This document shows, in pieces, positions 39,101 through 54,100 of a DNA stretch of 64,000 bases. The stretch lies in assembly GCF_001953975.1 (NCBI RefSeq), contig NZ_MBEJ01000126.1, positions 1 to 64,000 of the forward strand, read 5' to 3'. The notes beneath the pieces are model-generated. The model did not search any database. It was not told the origin of the DNA and saw nothing but the letters and a program-made list of their open reading frames with translations. The translations under genes and the position numbers were made by a program. The stretch is from Mycobacterium sp. NS-7484 (lineage in GTDB: Bacteria; Actinomycetota; Actinomycetes; Mycobacteriales; Mycobacteriaceae). Every line of letters starts with the position of its first letter. The stretch's first letter is position 1.

Positions 39101-42100
39101 CGACGACTTCGGCATCGTGATCGGCCGTGCTGGACTGTTCCAGGGCGACATAGGCGACCAGATGATCAGCGGAGTCTCGGTGACACACCGCCGCAGCGGC
39201 CCGGCTCACCTGCGGACAGGCCAGCAGAGTGTTCTCGATCTCCCCCAACTCCAGCCGCTGCCCACGCAATTTGACCTGCGCATCAGCCCGACCGAGGTAC
39301 TGCAGCTCCCCGCCCGGGGTCCACCGCACCAGGTCTCCTGTCCGGTACATCCGGTCGCCCGGATTGCCGAAGGGGTTGGCAACGAACCGATCCGCAGTGA
39401 GGTCCGATCGTCCGGCGTAACCCCGAGCCAACGGCATCCCGGCCAGGTACAGCTCGCCCACCACGCCGACCGGCACCGGCTGCAGCCGAGAATCGAGCAC
39501 CAGCGCACACACCCCGGGAATCGGGGCACCGATGCCGACCGGTTGTCCCGCCGTCAACGGCGACGTACAGGTCGACCAGATGGTGGCTTCGGTGGGGCCA
39601 TAGGCGTTGTACATGGACCGCCCCGGCGCCCAGGCGGCCACCAACTCCGGCGGGCAGGCCTCCCCGGCTGTGAGTAGGGTGTCCAGTCGCTCGGCCAACT
39701 GAGCGCGATCCAGAGTCGCCAGCACGGTCGGCGTGATCACTCCCGCATCGACCCGTTGGTCGTGCACGAGCGCCGTCAATGCCTCCCCGGCGTAGGAGTC
39801 CGGCGCTGCGATAACCGAAGCCGCTTGGCAGCCGACCGCCCAGATCATCTCGAAGACCGAGGCGTCGAAAGTCGGTGCAGCCACCATCAGCACCCGGGAA
39901 GGCCAGCCGGCATCGAACAGATTGCGTTGCGCGGCAGCCACACCCACCAATCCGGCGTGGCTGACTGCCACACCTTTGGGGGTACCGGTGGAACCTGACG
40001 TGAAGATGACATACGCAGCGTCGTCAGTGCTCAACGGTGCCGACCGGTCAGCGTCGGTGACCGGATCGGCCGACCAGTTCGATACGTCCAACTGATCGAC
40101 GCATAGCACCGAACGGTCGCCGGCGCCGGCTACGGTGTCAGAGCCGTAGGTCAGCACGCAGGCCGCTTCGACGGTGTCCAAGACGGTCGCGACCCGGTCG
40201 GCCGGATGGGCACGGTCCACGGGCACGTACACACCACCGGCCTTGAGCACCGCCCACCAGGCCACCACCAACTCGGCAGACCGACCGATCGCCACCCCCA
40301 CCGCGCGCTCGGGCCCGACTCCGGTTCCGATCAGCAACCGGGCCAACCGATTGGACCACTCGTCCAGTTCGCGATACGACAGCTGCCGTGACCCATCGAT
40401 GACGGCCACCGCGTCGGGCGCGGCGGCCACCGCATCTTTGAGCAACTGATCGGCCGGCGCCACCGGCGCATCGACTCCAGAGCCAGACCAGCTGTGCAGC
40501 ACCAGTTCTCGTTCATCCTGTCCGAGCAGGCCGACCTCGCCCACCACGACCGATGGATCGGTCACCACCGCCGTGACCACCCGGTCGAACCAGCCCACCA
40601 GCCGCTCGATGCTGGACCGCTCGAACAGATCCGTGGCATAGGTCAGCACTCCGGCAGCCATCGGCCCGCCGTCGCCAGGCACTTCGCGAATATCGAAATC
40701 CAGATCGAACTTGGCGGTCCGGGTGAGCACTGAGACCGGCTCGATGTCTGCGCCGTCGAGGGACACCTCCGGTAACACGTTGTTCTGGAACACCAACGCC
40801 ACCTGGAACAACGGATGATGTGACGTCGAACGCGCTGGATTGAGCTGCTCCACCAACAGCTCGAACGGCACATCTTGATTGGCGTAGGCATCCAGCGCCT
40901 TCTGCTGTACCCGATCCAATACTTCGGTGAATCGCAAGCCGGGATTCACCTCTACGCGCAGCACCCAGGTGTTGACGAAGAACCCGACCAGATCGTTCAG
41001 TGCGGCATCCATTCGACCGGCGATGGCGGTACCCAACGCCACATCGTCACCGACGCCGGCCCGGTTCAGTACCACGGCGGCGAGCGCCTGCAGCATCATC
41101 GACGCTGTGGCGTGGTGTTCGGTCGCCACAGCCTTGAGCCCGGCCCACTGCTTCGCGCCGATGCGCAACTCCACGCCCTCACCGCGATAGCTCGGCACCG
41201 GCGGGCGCGGCCGATCCGTCGGCAGCGACACCACCTCCGGCAGGTCCGCCAGCTCGCGCCGCCAGTACGCCAGCTGCCCGGCGATCCGGCTGCCCTCGTC
41301 GGCCAGGTCGCCGAGATGCTCACGCTGCCACAGCGTGTAGTCGGCATACTGCACCGGCAGCGGCCTCCAATCCGGAGTCCGGCCGCCGTGGCGAGCCCCA
41401 TAGGCCGCCGCCACATCGCGCACCATCGGTGCCATCGACCAACCGTCAAAAGCGATGTGGTGGAAGATGATCCCGAGTACATACCGGTCGGAATCGACCT
41501 TCCAGAGCCTGGCGCGAATCGGAGGCTCGGCGGACAGGTCGAACCGATATCCCGCCAGTGCCACCAACTCGGCGGTTACTTCATCCTCTTCCTCGACGGC
41601 CGACAGCGACACCATCGTCGGACCGCCCCGACGCCACATCCCAACCTGCGCGGGCAGCACCTGTTGTGATGGCACCCCGTCGACGTCGATGAACACCGTG
41701 CGCAGGGATTCGTGGCGGGCGATCACGTCGTCCAGCGCCGCGCCCAGTGCCTCGACGTCCAACGCACCGTTGATCCGGAACGCGATCGGCATGTTGTACG
41801 TGGCTGCGCCGTCTTCGAATCGGTTGAGGAACCAGAGTCGTTGCTGGGCATACGACAACGGGATGACGGCGGGGCGCGGTTGCGGGATCAACGGGTCCCG
41901 CCCGCCTGCGCCGGCGTCGACGCGGGGCGCCAGTCCGGCGACAGTTGGAGCATCGAACAGGGTCCGCACGGCCAGCTCGGTGTTCAAGGCGGTGTTCACC
42001 GCGGCGATCAGCCGCATCGCCGACAATGAATCGCCGCCGAGATCGAAGAATGAATCGTCGACGCCGACTCGATCCAAGCCGAGCACCTCGGCGAAGATGC

Positions 42101-45100
42101 CGGCCAGAACCTCTTCCCGGGGCGTGTCCGGAGCCCGGTACCGAGCCGTGTCGGTGTAATCCGGTGCCGGTAGGGCCCGCTTGTCGAGCTTGCCGTTGAC
42201 CGTGAGCGGCAAGCCCTCGATCACGACCACAGCCGCAGGCACCATGTACGCGGGCAATCGCGTGCCGAGTTCGGCTCGAATCCCAGCGGGATCGACGGTC
42301 CCCGGAAGCATTTCGGTCACATAGCCGACCAGACGCTTGTCACCAGGGCGATCCTCTCGCGCGATCACCGCGGCCTGGTCGATTCCCTCGATACCGGCCA
42401 GAGCCGCCTCGATCTCGCCGAGTTCGATGCGATAGCCGCGGATCTTGACCTGCTCATCGGCGCGCCCGCCGTACCGCAACTGGCCATCGGCGCCCCACGA
42501 CACCAGATCTCCGGTGCGATACATCCGCGCCCCAGGGCCACCGAACGGGCAGGCCACAAAACGCGAGGCGGTCAATCCGGTCCGACGCACATAACCCACC
42601 CCGACCCCACGGCCGGCCACATACAACTCTCCGACCACCCCCGGCGGCACCGGACGCAGGAACCGGTCCAACACAAACAACGCCGCGCCCGGAACGGGTA
42701 AACCGATCGGCACCACCCCACTGCCAGGCTCCAACGGAGCACTGACCGTGGCGTACACCGTGGTCTCCGTGGGACCGTAACCGTTGATCATCACCCGACC
42801 CGGCGCCCACCTATCCACTACCTGCGCCGGACACGCCTCGGCAGCCACCATCAGCGCTGCCACCGACTCCAGCGCCACCGGCGACAGCATCCCCACCGCC
42901 GAGGGGGTCTGACTCAACACCGTGACGCCCTCGTCGACCAGCAGCGCCTGCAACTCCTGCGCCGACCGAGTGGTGTGCTCGGGAACCACCACCAGGCGGC
43001 CGCCATGCAGCAGCGCTCCCCAGATCTCCCAGACCGAATAATCGAACGCCAGTGAGGAACACGCCGCCCACACTTGCTTTGGCACCAACGCCACACCGAC
43101 ATCCATGCCATCGAACAGCCGCGTCACGTTCTGGTGGGTCACCGCGACGCCCTTGGGCAGCCCGGTGGTCCCCGAGGTGTAAATGATGTGGGCGATATCG
43201 TCAGCAGCCGGCACCGGCAACGCCGTCGCCGGTCCGTCCCCGAGACGGGCATCGTCAACCTCGACCACCGGTACACCCCAACGCGCCACCCGCCCGGCCA
43301 GAGCGCCGGTGCTCAGCACCGCCACCGGTGCAGCGTCGGTCAACATGAACTCGACGCGCGCATCCGGATGAGCCGGATCGATCGGCAGATAAGCCGCACC
43401 GGTTTTCAACACCGCGAGGATCGACACGATCGCCTGCGCCGAGCGTTGCAGCATCAGCGCCACACACTGCCCGGGACCAGAACCCATACCGATCAGATGG
43501 TGCGCCAACCGATTCGACGCCACATCCAGCTCGCGGTACGACCACGACCGGCCCTCGAACCGCACCGCCACCGCCTCCGGCGACTGATCCACCTGGATGG
43601 CGAACAACCCCGGAATCGACGCCTCCACCGTCGGTGCGGTCAACGCCTGCCGATGACCAAGGACATCCAGACGCGCCACCTCGGCCGCATCGAGTACATC
43701 AACCGACGACAACAACCGCGACGGATCCCCCGTCATCGCCACCAGCACCCGCCGCAACCGCTCGACCAACACCTCGATGCTGGACGCATCGAACACATCG
43801 GTGCGGAACTCCACCAACCCGGTGATACCGTCGGCGGTCCCGGATTCCGTATGGCGCTCGGACAACGCGAACACCAGATCCATTCGAGCAGTGCGCGTTT
43901 CGGCCGGAAGCAGCGTGGCGCGGGCCTCACCCAGCGTCATTGCCGAGGCCGGGTCGCCGCCGAAGTTCTGCCAGGACAGCATCACCTGGACCAGCGGATG
44001 ATGGGTCAGGCTGCGGGTCGGGTTGAGCCGCTCGACCAACACCTCGAATGGGACGTCCTGGTGTTCCAGGGCGGCCAGACCACGCTGGCGCACCTGGTTC
44101 AGGATGTCGGCGACAGTGGGATCACCGCCCAGATCGACCCTGAGTACCAGCGTGTTGACGAAGAAGCCCACCAGCTCGTCGAGAGCCGGATCATTGCGGC
44201 CGGCTGTCGCGATACCCACCGGAACGTCGCTGCTGCCGCTGAGTGCCGACATCAGCACCGCCAGGGCGGCCTGCACCACCATGAAGCTGGTCACGTTGTG
44301 TTCCCGAGCCACCCGGGCGATCTGCTGTTGCACATCGGCGGGCCAATCGATGGCCACACTCGAGCCCCGGTAATCCGCGACCGGGGGATACGGACGATCC
44401 GTTGGCAGCGCCAGGGTCTCGGGCAGATCAGCGAGGGCGTCCTGCCAGTAGGCCACCTGGGTCCCGATCACGCTCTCCGGGTCGGTATCCGATCCAAGCC
44501 ACTCTTGCTGCCACAGCGCGTAGTCCGCATACTGCACCGACAATGGAGCCCAGTCCGGCCCTCGGCCCGCACACCGGTTGACGTAGGCCTTCTCCAGATC
44601 GGTCACGAACGGGTTGATCGACCAGCCGTCAGCAGCGATGTGGTGCACCACCGAGATCAGCACGTGCTCCCCGTCGGCAACCTGGAACAGGGTGACGCGC
44701 AGAGGAATCTCGGTGGTCAGGTCGAAGCAGTGCCGTGCCGCGGCACCGGCCGCCTCATCGAGTCGGTCCGACGACCACCCGGTGGCGTCCACGAATTGCC
44801 AACCCGGGTCCGCCTGTCCGGCCGGCACGATCACTTGCCGGGGGACCCCGTCGACCACCTTGAAGACGGTGCGCAGGCTCTCATGACGGCCCACCACGTC
44901 GCGCAGTGACAGGCTGAGGGCATCGGCGTTCACCGGTCCGGTGAGTCGCAACGCCACGGACATGTTGTAGATCGGAGAGGGGCCCTGCAACTGTTCGAGG
45001 AACCACAGCCGCTGTTGGGCGTACGACAGCGGGAGGACCGGCGGCCGCTGCTGTGGGATCAACCGCGCCCGGCCGCCTGAACCGGCATCGATGTGCGGCG

Positions 45101-48100
45101 CCAACTGCGAGACGGTGGGCGCATCGAACAACGTGCGCACCGAGAGGTCCGCATCAAGGGAGCTGTTGATCTCGGCGATCACCCGCATCGCCGACAGCGA
45201 ATCGCCACCAAGGTCGAAGAACGAGTCGTCGACTCCGACCCGGTTCAGACCGAGGACTTCGGCATAGATCCCGGCCACGACTTCTTCGATCACGGTGCTC
45301 GGGCCTCGATAGCCCCCGCCGGCGTACTCGGGCTCGGGCAGGGCGCGCTTGTCGAGTTTTCCGTTGACCGTCAACGGCAGTGCTTCCAGCACCACCACCG
45401 CTGAGGGCACCATGTAGGCCGGCAACCGCTCGGCGAGCGCACTGCGGGCCGACACCGGGTCCGCGCTTCCGGTGACGTAACCGACAAGCCGCTTGTCTCC
45501 GGATCGGTCCTCGCGCGCGACCACCACGGCTTGCTGGACCCCTTCGAGTCCGGCGAGCAGCGATTGGACTTCGCCGAGTTCGATGCGATAGCCGCGGATC
45601 TTGACCTGTTCGTCGGCGCGGCCGGCATACCGCAACTGACCATCACTGCCCCACGACACCAGGTCTCCGGTGCGATACATCCGAGCGCCGGGAGCCCCGT
45701 ACGGGCAGGGCACGAAACGCGATCCGGTCAAGCCCGGCCGTCGCACATAGCCGACTCCGACACCTCGGCCGGCGACGTACAACTCGCCCACCACTCCGGC
45801 CGGCACCTCCCGCAGCCACGGGTCAAGGACGAACAACGCCGCACCCGGCACCGGGCGACCGATCGGCACGATGGTCGGGCCGCCTGTCGTCGCCCTCTGC
45901 AACGGAGCGCTGATCGTGGCATATACCGTGGTCTCCGTAGGACCGTAGCCATTGATCATCACGCGGCCGGGCGCCCAACGATCGACCACCTCGGGCGGGC
46001 AGGGTTCCGCGGCGACCATCAAGCCGGTCACCGATTCCAGACCGGCCAGTCGCAACATCCCTACCGCAGAAGGGGTTTGGCTCAACACGCTCACCTGGTG
46101 GTCGACCAGCAGCGCGTGCAGCTCGGCAGGTGACCGCGTCACCTCATCAGGCACCACTACGAGATGGCCGCCGTGGAGCAGCGCTCCCCACATCTCCCAC
46201 ACCGAGTAATCGAAAGCCAGGGACGCACACTGCGCCCACACCTGCTCCGGGCCCATGGCCACACCGACGTCCAGGCCGTCGAAGAGACGCGTCACGTTCT
46301 GGTGGGTGACCGCCACTCCCTTGGGAACTCCCGTCGTCCCCGAGGTGTAGATGATATGGGCGATATCGTCAGCAGCGGGCATCGGCAACGGGTCGGCGGA
46401 CTGCTGCCCGATCTGTGGATCAGCCAGATTGATGACGGGTACCGCAGTTTCGGCCAGACGCTCGGTCAATCCATCGGAGGTCAGCGCCACGACCGGAGCG
46501 GCGTCGTCAAGCATGAACTCGATACGGGCGTCGGGCACTGCCGGATCGATCGGCAGGTACGCCGCTCCGGATTTCAACACTCCCAGGACGGCCACGATCG
46601 CCGCGACCGACCGATTCAGTAACAGCGCCACACACTCGCCGGGGCCGGCGCCTTCAGCACCGAGCATGTGGGCCAATCGATTCGATGCCTCGTCGAGTTC
46701 CCGGTAGGACATGGACCGGCCGGCGCAACTGACCGCAACCGCATCAGGGGCCCGGGACACCTGACGGGCGAACGCGGCCGGGATGGAACTCTCGAGCACC
46801 TGCTGGCTCAGGACGGCACGATGCCCGAGCGTATTCAGCCGCACCCGCTCGGCGACGTCGAGCATGTCTACCGTCGACAACCGGACGGTGGGGTCGGCGG
46901 TCATCGCCGTCAACACCCGCTGCAGGCGATCCACCAGGGTTTGAACGGTGGACGCATCGAACACGTCGGTCCGGTATTCGACCAACCCGGCGATTCCCGC
47001 CGGTTCCCCGGTGTCGGTGCTGCGCTCAGCCAGTGAAAACACCAAATCTGTTTTGGCGGTGCGTGTTTCGGCGTCCATCGGCGTCGCTTCAACGTCACCC
47101 AGCGCCAGTCCGGCCGCCGAGCCACTACTGTTCCAAGGCAGGTTCTGCCAGGTGACCATGACTTGCACGAGCGGGTGATGGGTCAGTGACCGGACCGGGT
47201 TGAGCCGCTCCACCAGCACCTCGAAGGGCACATCCTGGTGTTCGAACGCGGCCAGGCTGCGCGCTCGCACCTGTTCCAACAACTCGGAAACGGTGGGGTC
47301 GCCGGCTACGTCGACCCGCAACACCAACGTGTTGACGAAGAATCCGACGAGCTGATCGAGCGCCTGATCGCCACGCCCGGCGGTCGCGATACCGATGGCG
47401 ACATCGCTGGTGGCACTCAACTCTGCCAACAGCACCGCCAATGCGGCCTGAACCACCATGAAACTGGTGGCATTGTGCTCCCGCGCCACCCGGGCGACCT
47501 GCTGCTGCACCTCCGCCGGCCACTCCACGGCCACACTGGCCCCGCGATAATCCGCAACCGCCGGATACGGCCGATCGGTCGGCAATTCGAGCCGCTCGGG
47601 CAATCCCGCCAGCGCCTGCTCCCAGTAACTGAGCTGTGCCGAGATCACACTGTCGGCATCGGAGACCGACCCAAGCCAATCATGTTGCCACAGCGTGTAA
47701 TCGGAGTACTGAACCGGCAATGGCAACCAGTCCGGAGCGTGGCCGTCGTCACGGCTGGCATAGGCGACGGCCAGGTCGGTCACCAACGGGGCAATGGACC
47801 AACCGTCGGCTGCGATGTGGTGCACCACCGCCGTCAGCACGTGCTCGTCATCGGCAACGTGGAACAGCGCCGCTCGCAAGGGAATCTCGGTCGCCAGGTC
47901 GAACGTGTGGCGGGCGACCGCTCCGACCGCCTCGTCCAGTTGGTCCGTCGACCAATCGCGGGCATCGACGATGCACCAGCCGAAATCGGCGCGCTCGGAG
48001 GGGATTACCACCTGTCCCGGCACTCCATCTACAGAGACGACGAGCGTCCGCAGACTTTCCTGGCGGGACACCACATCGGCCAGCGCCTCACCAAGCGCGT

Positions 48101-51100
48101 CGGCATTCAGCCGCCCGTGCAACCGCAGCGCCACCGCCATGTTGTAGATCGGTGACGGGCCCTGCAACTGCTCGAGGAACCAGAGCCGCTGCTGCCCGTA
48201 GGACAACGGCACTGCCGCAGGCCTCGGCTGCGGCGTCAACGCCGGCCGGGCCGCCTCACCTTGATGCTGGTCCAGATATTCGGCCAGCTTTCCGACCGAG
48301 GGTGAATCGAACAGGCAACGCACCGGAACCTCACGGCCCAGTGCCGACTGCAGGCGGGCACATACCCGGATGGCGATCAACGAATCCCCGCCCAGGGCAA
48401 AGAAATCATCGTCGAGACCGGCGCGGCCGAGCCCGAGCACCTCGGTGAACACCTCGGCCACCGTCTTCTCGGTCGGCGTCTGCGGGGGCCGGAACGACGT
48501 CGCGACGAAGGTGGGTGCCGGTAGCGCCCGACGGTCGATCTTGCCGGAGGAAGTCAGCGGTAGCTCATCGAGCACCACGATCTGGCTCGGCACCATGTAT
48601 TCAGGCAGCCGCTCTGACAACCACTGCCGGACCTCCCCGATCTTGGCGTTGGTCTGGGGGTCGTTGGCGTAACCGCCACGCTGACGGGCATCGATCGGCG
48701 CCAGATAGAGGTCGGTCAACGCCGGCGCAGGCCCGTCCCCGGGGCCTGCCACAAATACGGCATCAAGCGTTCCGGATTGCGCGCCCCAGGTGACGGCGGT
48801 GCGGTATCCGGTCGCCTCCCCCAGCAGGTACAACTGTTCGGGCGTGACCCCGGCATCGACAGCCGCCGCGGCACCGGCCTGGGCTTCGGCCAACGGTAGC
48901 CCGGAGGCGAGCGCCTGTTCGATGAACACATCGGTGATCACACCGGCTCGCGGTATCGCGCTGACCCGCACGAGGCCAGGCCGTTGCGAGACCAACTCGG
49001 CGCCCAGGCCGTTCAGTCCAGCACACTCGGTCCACCACCAGGTGAGCGCACGGGCCAGCGAGCGCACCTGGGTTGGCGTCTTGTGGATGACGACGTCGTA
49101 GCGGTAGCGGGTCAGCTCGTTATCCGATTCACCTCGTTTGACCTGAATGTCGATTCCGCCCACAGCCGGGTGATCGGAAGCCCAGGTGGTGAAGAACTCT
49201 GGGGAGAGCAGCAATTCGTGTTCCGCGAGTACCGCGCGCTGTACGCGTTGACGGAGTTCGACGGTGTCGGTGTTACCGATTCCACTGCGCGCCAAAGCGA
49301 TGCCGGTTTGGAACGCACCCTGCAGGCTGTGGTTGCGCACATCCCCGAGGAACAACCGACCGCCTGGTACCAACAACTCCATGGCCTTGTCGATGACCTC
49401 GGCCAGGTACTCCGCACTGGGGAAGTACTGGATGACCGAGTTGACGATGATGGTGTCGAAGTGGCCGGGCGGCAAACCATCGGTGAGATGCGCGGGCTGA
49501 GACAGCAGATGGACCCGAGCCCTCCAAGGCTCACCGGCCACGGCGGCGGTGAGTTTGGCGACCGTCGCCGTCGAGAAGTCCGTACCCCAGTATTCCTCGC
49601 ACGCCGGGGCCACCTGGGAGAGCACCAATCCCGAACCGACGCCGATCTCCAGCACCTGCCGTGGTTGTAGCGCCAGGATTCGGTCGACCGCCGCCGAACG
49701 CCATTCCCGCATCTGCTCCAGCGGAATCGGCTCGCCGGTGTAGCTGCTATTCCACCCGCGGAAATCGCTTCCGTATTCCGGTGTGTCGAGTTCGGCATCA
49801 TAAAGCTCGTCGTAGATGTGCTGCCATTGATCGACGACATCGGCCTCATGGTGGGTCGCGGCGGACTGCGCCAGGGCGATGTAACCGACCAAGTGGTCGA
49901 TGCCGAGTTCGCTGTGATGGACTGCAGCCGCCGCGCGACTGACCTGCGGGCAGGCCAGCAGCGTGTTCTCGATCTCGCCGAGCTCCAATCGCTGCCCGCG
50001 CAGCTTGACCTGTGCGTCAGCGCGACCCAGGTATTCCAAAGCGCCGTGTGTGGTCCAGCGCACCAGATCACCCGTTCGATACATCCGTTCCCCTGGACCG
50101 CCAAACGGGTTGGCCACGAACCGATCCGCCGTCAGGTCGGACCGGCCCACATATCCGCGCGCCAACACCGGACCGGCCAGATACAGCTCGCCCACGACCC
50201 CCACCGGCGCCAGGTGCAGCCGCGCGTCGAGCACCAGAGCGCAGGTTCCGGGGATCGGGGCGCCGATGCGGACCGGCTGTCCGGCCGCCAGTGCGCTCCA
50301 TGTGGCCCAGATGGAAACCTCGGTGGGACCATAGGCGTTGTACATGGCCCGTCCGGGCGCCCAGGCGCCGACCAACTCCGGCGGGCAGGCTTCGCCGCCC
50401 GTGACCAGGGTCTCAACCCCGCCGAGCCGCATGCGGTCCAGGGTGGCCAGGACTGTCGGGGTGATCAGGGCGGCGCTGACCTGCTGGCGCTGTATCAGTT
50501 CGGTGAGCGCGGCCCCGGCGTACGAATCTCGCGGTGCCACCACGAGCGCCGCCCGTGACGCGACCGCCCACAACCATTCGAACACCGAGGCATCAAAGGT
50601 GGGTGCGGCGACCATCAACACTCGGCCGTGGGCCCCGACCCGGAACAGGTCGCGATGTGCCGCGGCTACGCCCAGCAGGCCTGCATGGGTGACCGCCACG
50701 CCCTTGGGGGTGCCGGTCGAACCGGAAGTGAAGATCACGTAGGCGGCATCGTCAGTTCCCAAGGGCGCCAGTCGATCCTGGTCGGCGACCAGGCCTGGTC
50801 CGTATCCGGAGAGATCCACAGCGTCGAGACGAAGCACCGGGCGCTTTCCGGCGCCCGGCACGGTGTCGGATCCACAGGTGAGGACGCACACTGCCGCGAC
50901 GGCGTCCAAGACAGTGGCGATCCGCTCGGCTGGGTTGGTTCGATCCACCGGGACGTACACCCCGCCGGCCTTCAGAACGGCCCACCACGCGGTGACCAAC
51001 TCGACAGACCGGTCCATCGCCACCGCGACGGCGCACTCGGGGCCCACTCCTACCTCGATCAACTTGCGTGCCAACCGGTTGGAGGAAGCGTCCAGTTCGC

Positions 51101-54100
51101 CATACGACAGCTGCCTCGGCCCGTCGATGACCGCGACGGCATCCGCGTCGGCCGCCACCGCGGCCGCGAGCAGTTGGTCGATCAAACCGGTAGGTGTTCG
51201 GACTCCGGCCCCAGACCACCTGTGCCGCAGTAGTTCCCATTCGTTCTGGTCGATCAGGCCGACCTCGCCCACCACGGCCGACGGGTCGGTCACCACCGCT
51301 TCGATCACCCGTCCGAACCGGTTCACCAGGCGTTCGACACTGGACTGCTCGAACAGATCCGTCGCGTAGGTGAGCACCCCGGTGGCCATCGGCCCACCAT
51401 CGCCGGGCACCTCCCGGATGTCGAAATCCAGATCGAACTTGGCGGTCCGGGTGAACACCGATTCCTGCTCGACCTCCATCCCGTCGAGCGAAACCGTAGG
51501 CAGCACGTTGTTCTGGAAGACCAGGGCGACCTGGAACAACGGATGATGGGACGTCGAACGCGTCGGATTGAGCTGCTCCACCAACAATTCGAACGGCACA
51601 TCCTGATTGGCATAGGCATCCAGCGCCTTCTGCTTCACCTGGTCGAGCACTTCCCTGAACCGCAAGGCAGGGTTGACACCCACCCGCAGCACCCAGGTGT
51701 TGACGAAGAAGCCCACCAGATCATCGAGCGCTTTGTCGGTCCGTCCGGCGATCGGGGTGCCGAGAGCCACGTCCACGCCGACACCTTCGCGGTGTAGAGC
51801 CACTGCCAGCGCGGCCTGCAGGACTATCGACGTCGTGGCGTGATGTTCGGCTGCAACCGTTTTGAGCCCAGCCCAGGTGTGCGTATCGATGCCGAACTCG
51901 ACAACCTCACCACGATAACTGGGCACCGGCGGTCGGGGACGATCCGTCGGCAGCGACACCACCTCCGGCAGATCGGCCAACTCCTGTCGCCAGTAAGCCA
52001 ACTGGCCGGCGATCACACTTGTCGGGTCAGCCTCATCACCGAGTCGATCCTGCTGCCACAACGTGTAATCGGCATACTGCACCGGCAACGGTGACCAGTC
52101 CGGGGCGCGCCCCGTTGTCCGGCAGGCGTAGGCCAGGCCCACGTCACGCACCATGGGCGCCAGTGACCACCCGTCGAATGCAATGTGGTGCACCACTATT
52201 CCCAACACATGCTGCTCGGGACCCAACTCATAGATCCGGGCCCGGACCGGGATTTCGGCCGATAGGTCAAACCGGTAACCGGCCAGGTCCATCAGCTCGC
52301 CGGTCACGTCACCGCCCGGCCCGATGGCCGATGACACCACCATCGGGCCGGCACACCGCCACATGCCCGGCTCGGCCGGCAGCACCTGCTGGAACGGCAC
52401 CCCGTCGACGTCGACAAACACCGTGCGCAGCGACTCGTGCCGCGCGATCACATCATCCAACGCCGCGCCCAACGCCTCGACGTCCAACGCGCCGTTGATC
52501 CGGAACGCCGTCGGCATGTTGTACGTCGCCACCCCGCCCTCGAACCGGTTCAGGAACCAGAGCCGCTGCTGGGCGAACGACAACGGGATCAGTTCCGGCC
52601 GCTGTTGACGCACGAGCGGCGCCCGACTGCCCGAGCCGACAGCGACCCGCGGCGCCAACTCGGCGACAGACGGTGCGTCAAACAAGGTGCGGACGGCCAG
52701 ATCGGCGTCCAATGTCGTGTTGACATCGGCAATCACCCGCATCGCCGAAAGCGAATCGCCCCCGAGGTCGAAGAAGGAGTCGTCCACCCCGACCCGGTCC
52801 AAACCGAGGACCTCGGCATAGATGGCGGTCAGGGTCTCTTCCGTGGGAGTGGCAGGCGCCCGGTAACGGTCGGCATCAATGTATTCCGGAGCAGGCAGGG
52901 CTCGCTTGTCGAGCTTTCCGTTGACCGTCAGCGGCAAAGCGTCGAGCACCACGATCGCGGCCGGCACCATGTAGCTGGGCAACCGGTCGGCCAATGCCGC
53001 CCGGGCGCCGGCCGGGTCGACGGCACCGACGGAGGTTTCGGTGACATAGCCCACCAGACGTTTGTCACCCGGGCGATCCTCGCGGGCGACGATGATCGCC
53101 TGCTCCACCCCGTCCAGATCGGCCAATGCAGTTTGGATCTCGCCCAACTCGATGCGATACCCACGGATCTTGACCTGCTCGTCGGCACGACCCGAATACC
53201 GCAGTTGCCCGTCGGCACCCCACGACACCAGGTCACCGGTGCGATACATGCGCTGACCGGGGGCACCGAAAGGGCATGCCACAAAACGAGATCCGGTCAA
53301 CGAACCGCGGCGCCAATAGCCGACACCGACATTACGGCCGGCCACATACAACTCGCCCACCACTCCGGCCGGAACCGGTCGAAGCCACTGATCCAGCACG
53401 AACAACGCCGCACCGGGCAACGGCGAACCGATCGGCGGAACCCCCGCCCCGGCGGCCAACGGCGCGCTGAGCGCAACCCACATGGTGGCCTCGGTCGGCC
53501 CGTACTGATTGATCATCACCCGGTCGGGAGCCCAGCGATCCACCACGTCGGCCGGGCAGGGCTCTCCGCCGACCAGCAAGGCAACCGAATCCAAGCCGGC
53601 GGGTGACAACGCGGCCACAGCGGTCGGGGTCAGCCCCAGCACGTTGACCTCTTCGGCGACCAGTAAGGCGTGGAAGTCGTGGGGCGAACGGGCGATCTCC
53701 TCGGGAATCACGACCAACCGTGCGCCGGTCAGGAGCGCATTGAAGATCTCCCAGCCCGAGATGTCGAAGCTGTAGGAGTGCCACTGCGACCACACCTGGC
53801 CCGACGGCTCCAGGTTCGGGTCGAGGCAGCCGATCAACTGGGTGACATTCCCGTGGGAGATGGCAACCCCTTTGGGCACACCCGTGGTTCCCGAGGTGTA
53901 GATCAGGTAGGCGATGTCGTCAGAGCCGGGTTCCGGCAAGGCACCGCACGGGTAGGTGTCGACCCGCGGATCATCGACGTCGACAAGTGTCAGAGCCTGT
54001 CCGGACAGGCGATCGACCAGATCAGCGGTGCTCACCACCGCAACGGGGTCGGCATCGGAAACCATGAATTCCACTCGGCCCTGGGGGTGGGCCGGGTCGA

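Noticed and set aside
43074..44909. A 611-residue plus-strand frame, and similar ones at 24064-25992 and 52437-53606
   Set aside because: Antisense shadows of the NRPS genes with no domain, start signal or conserved motif.
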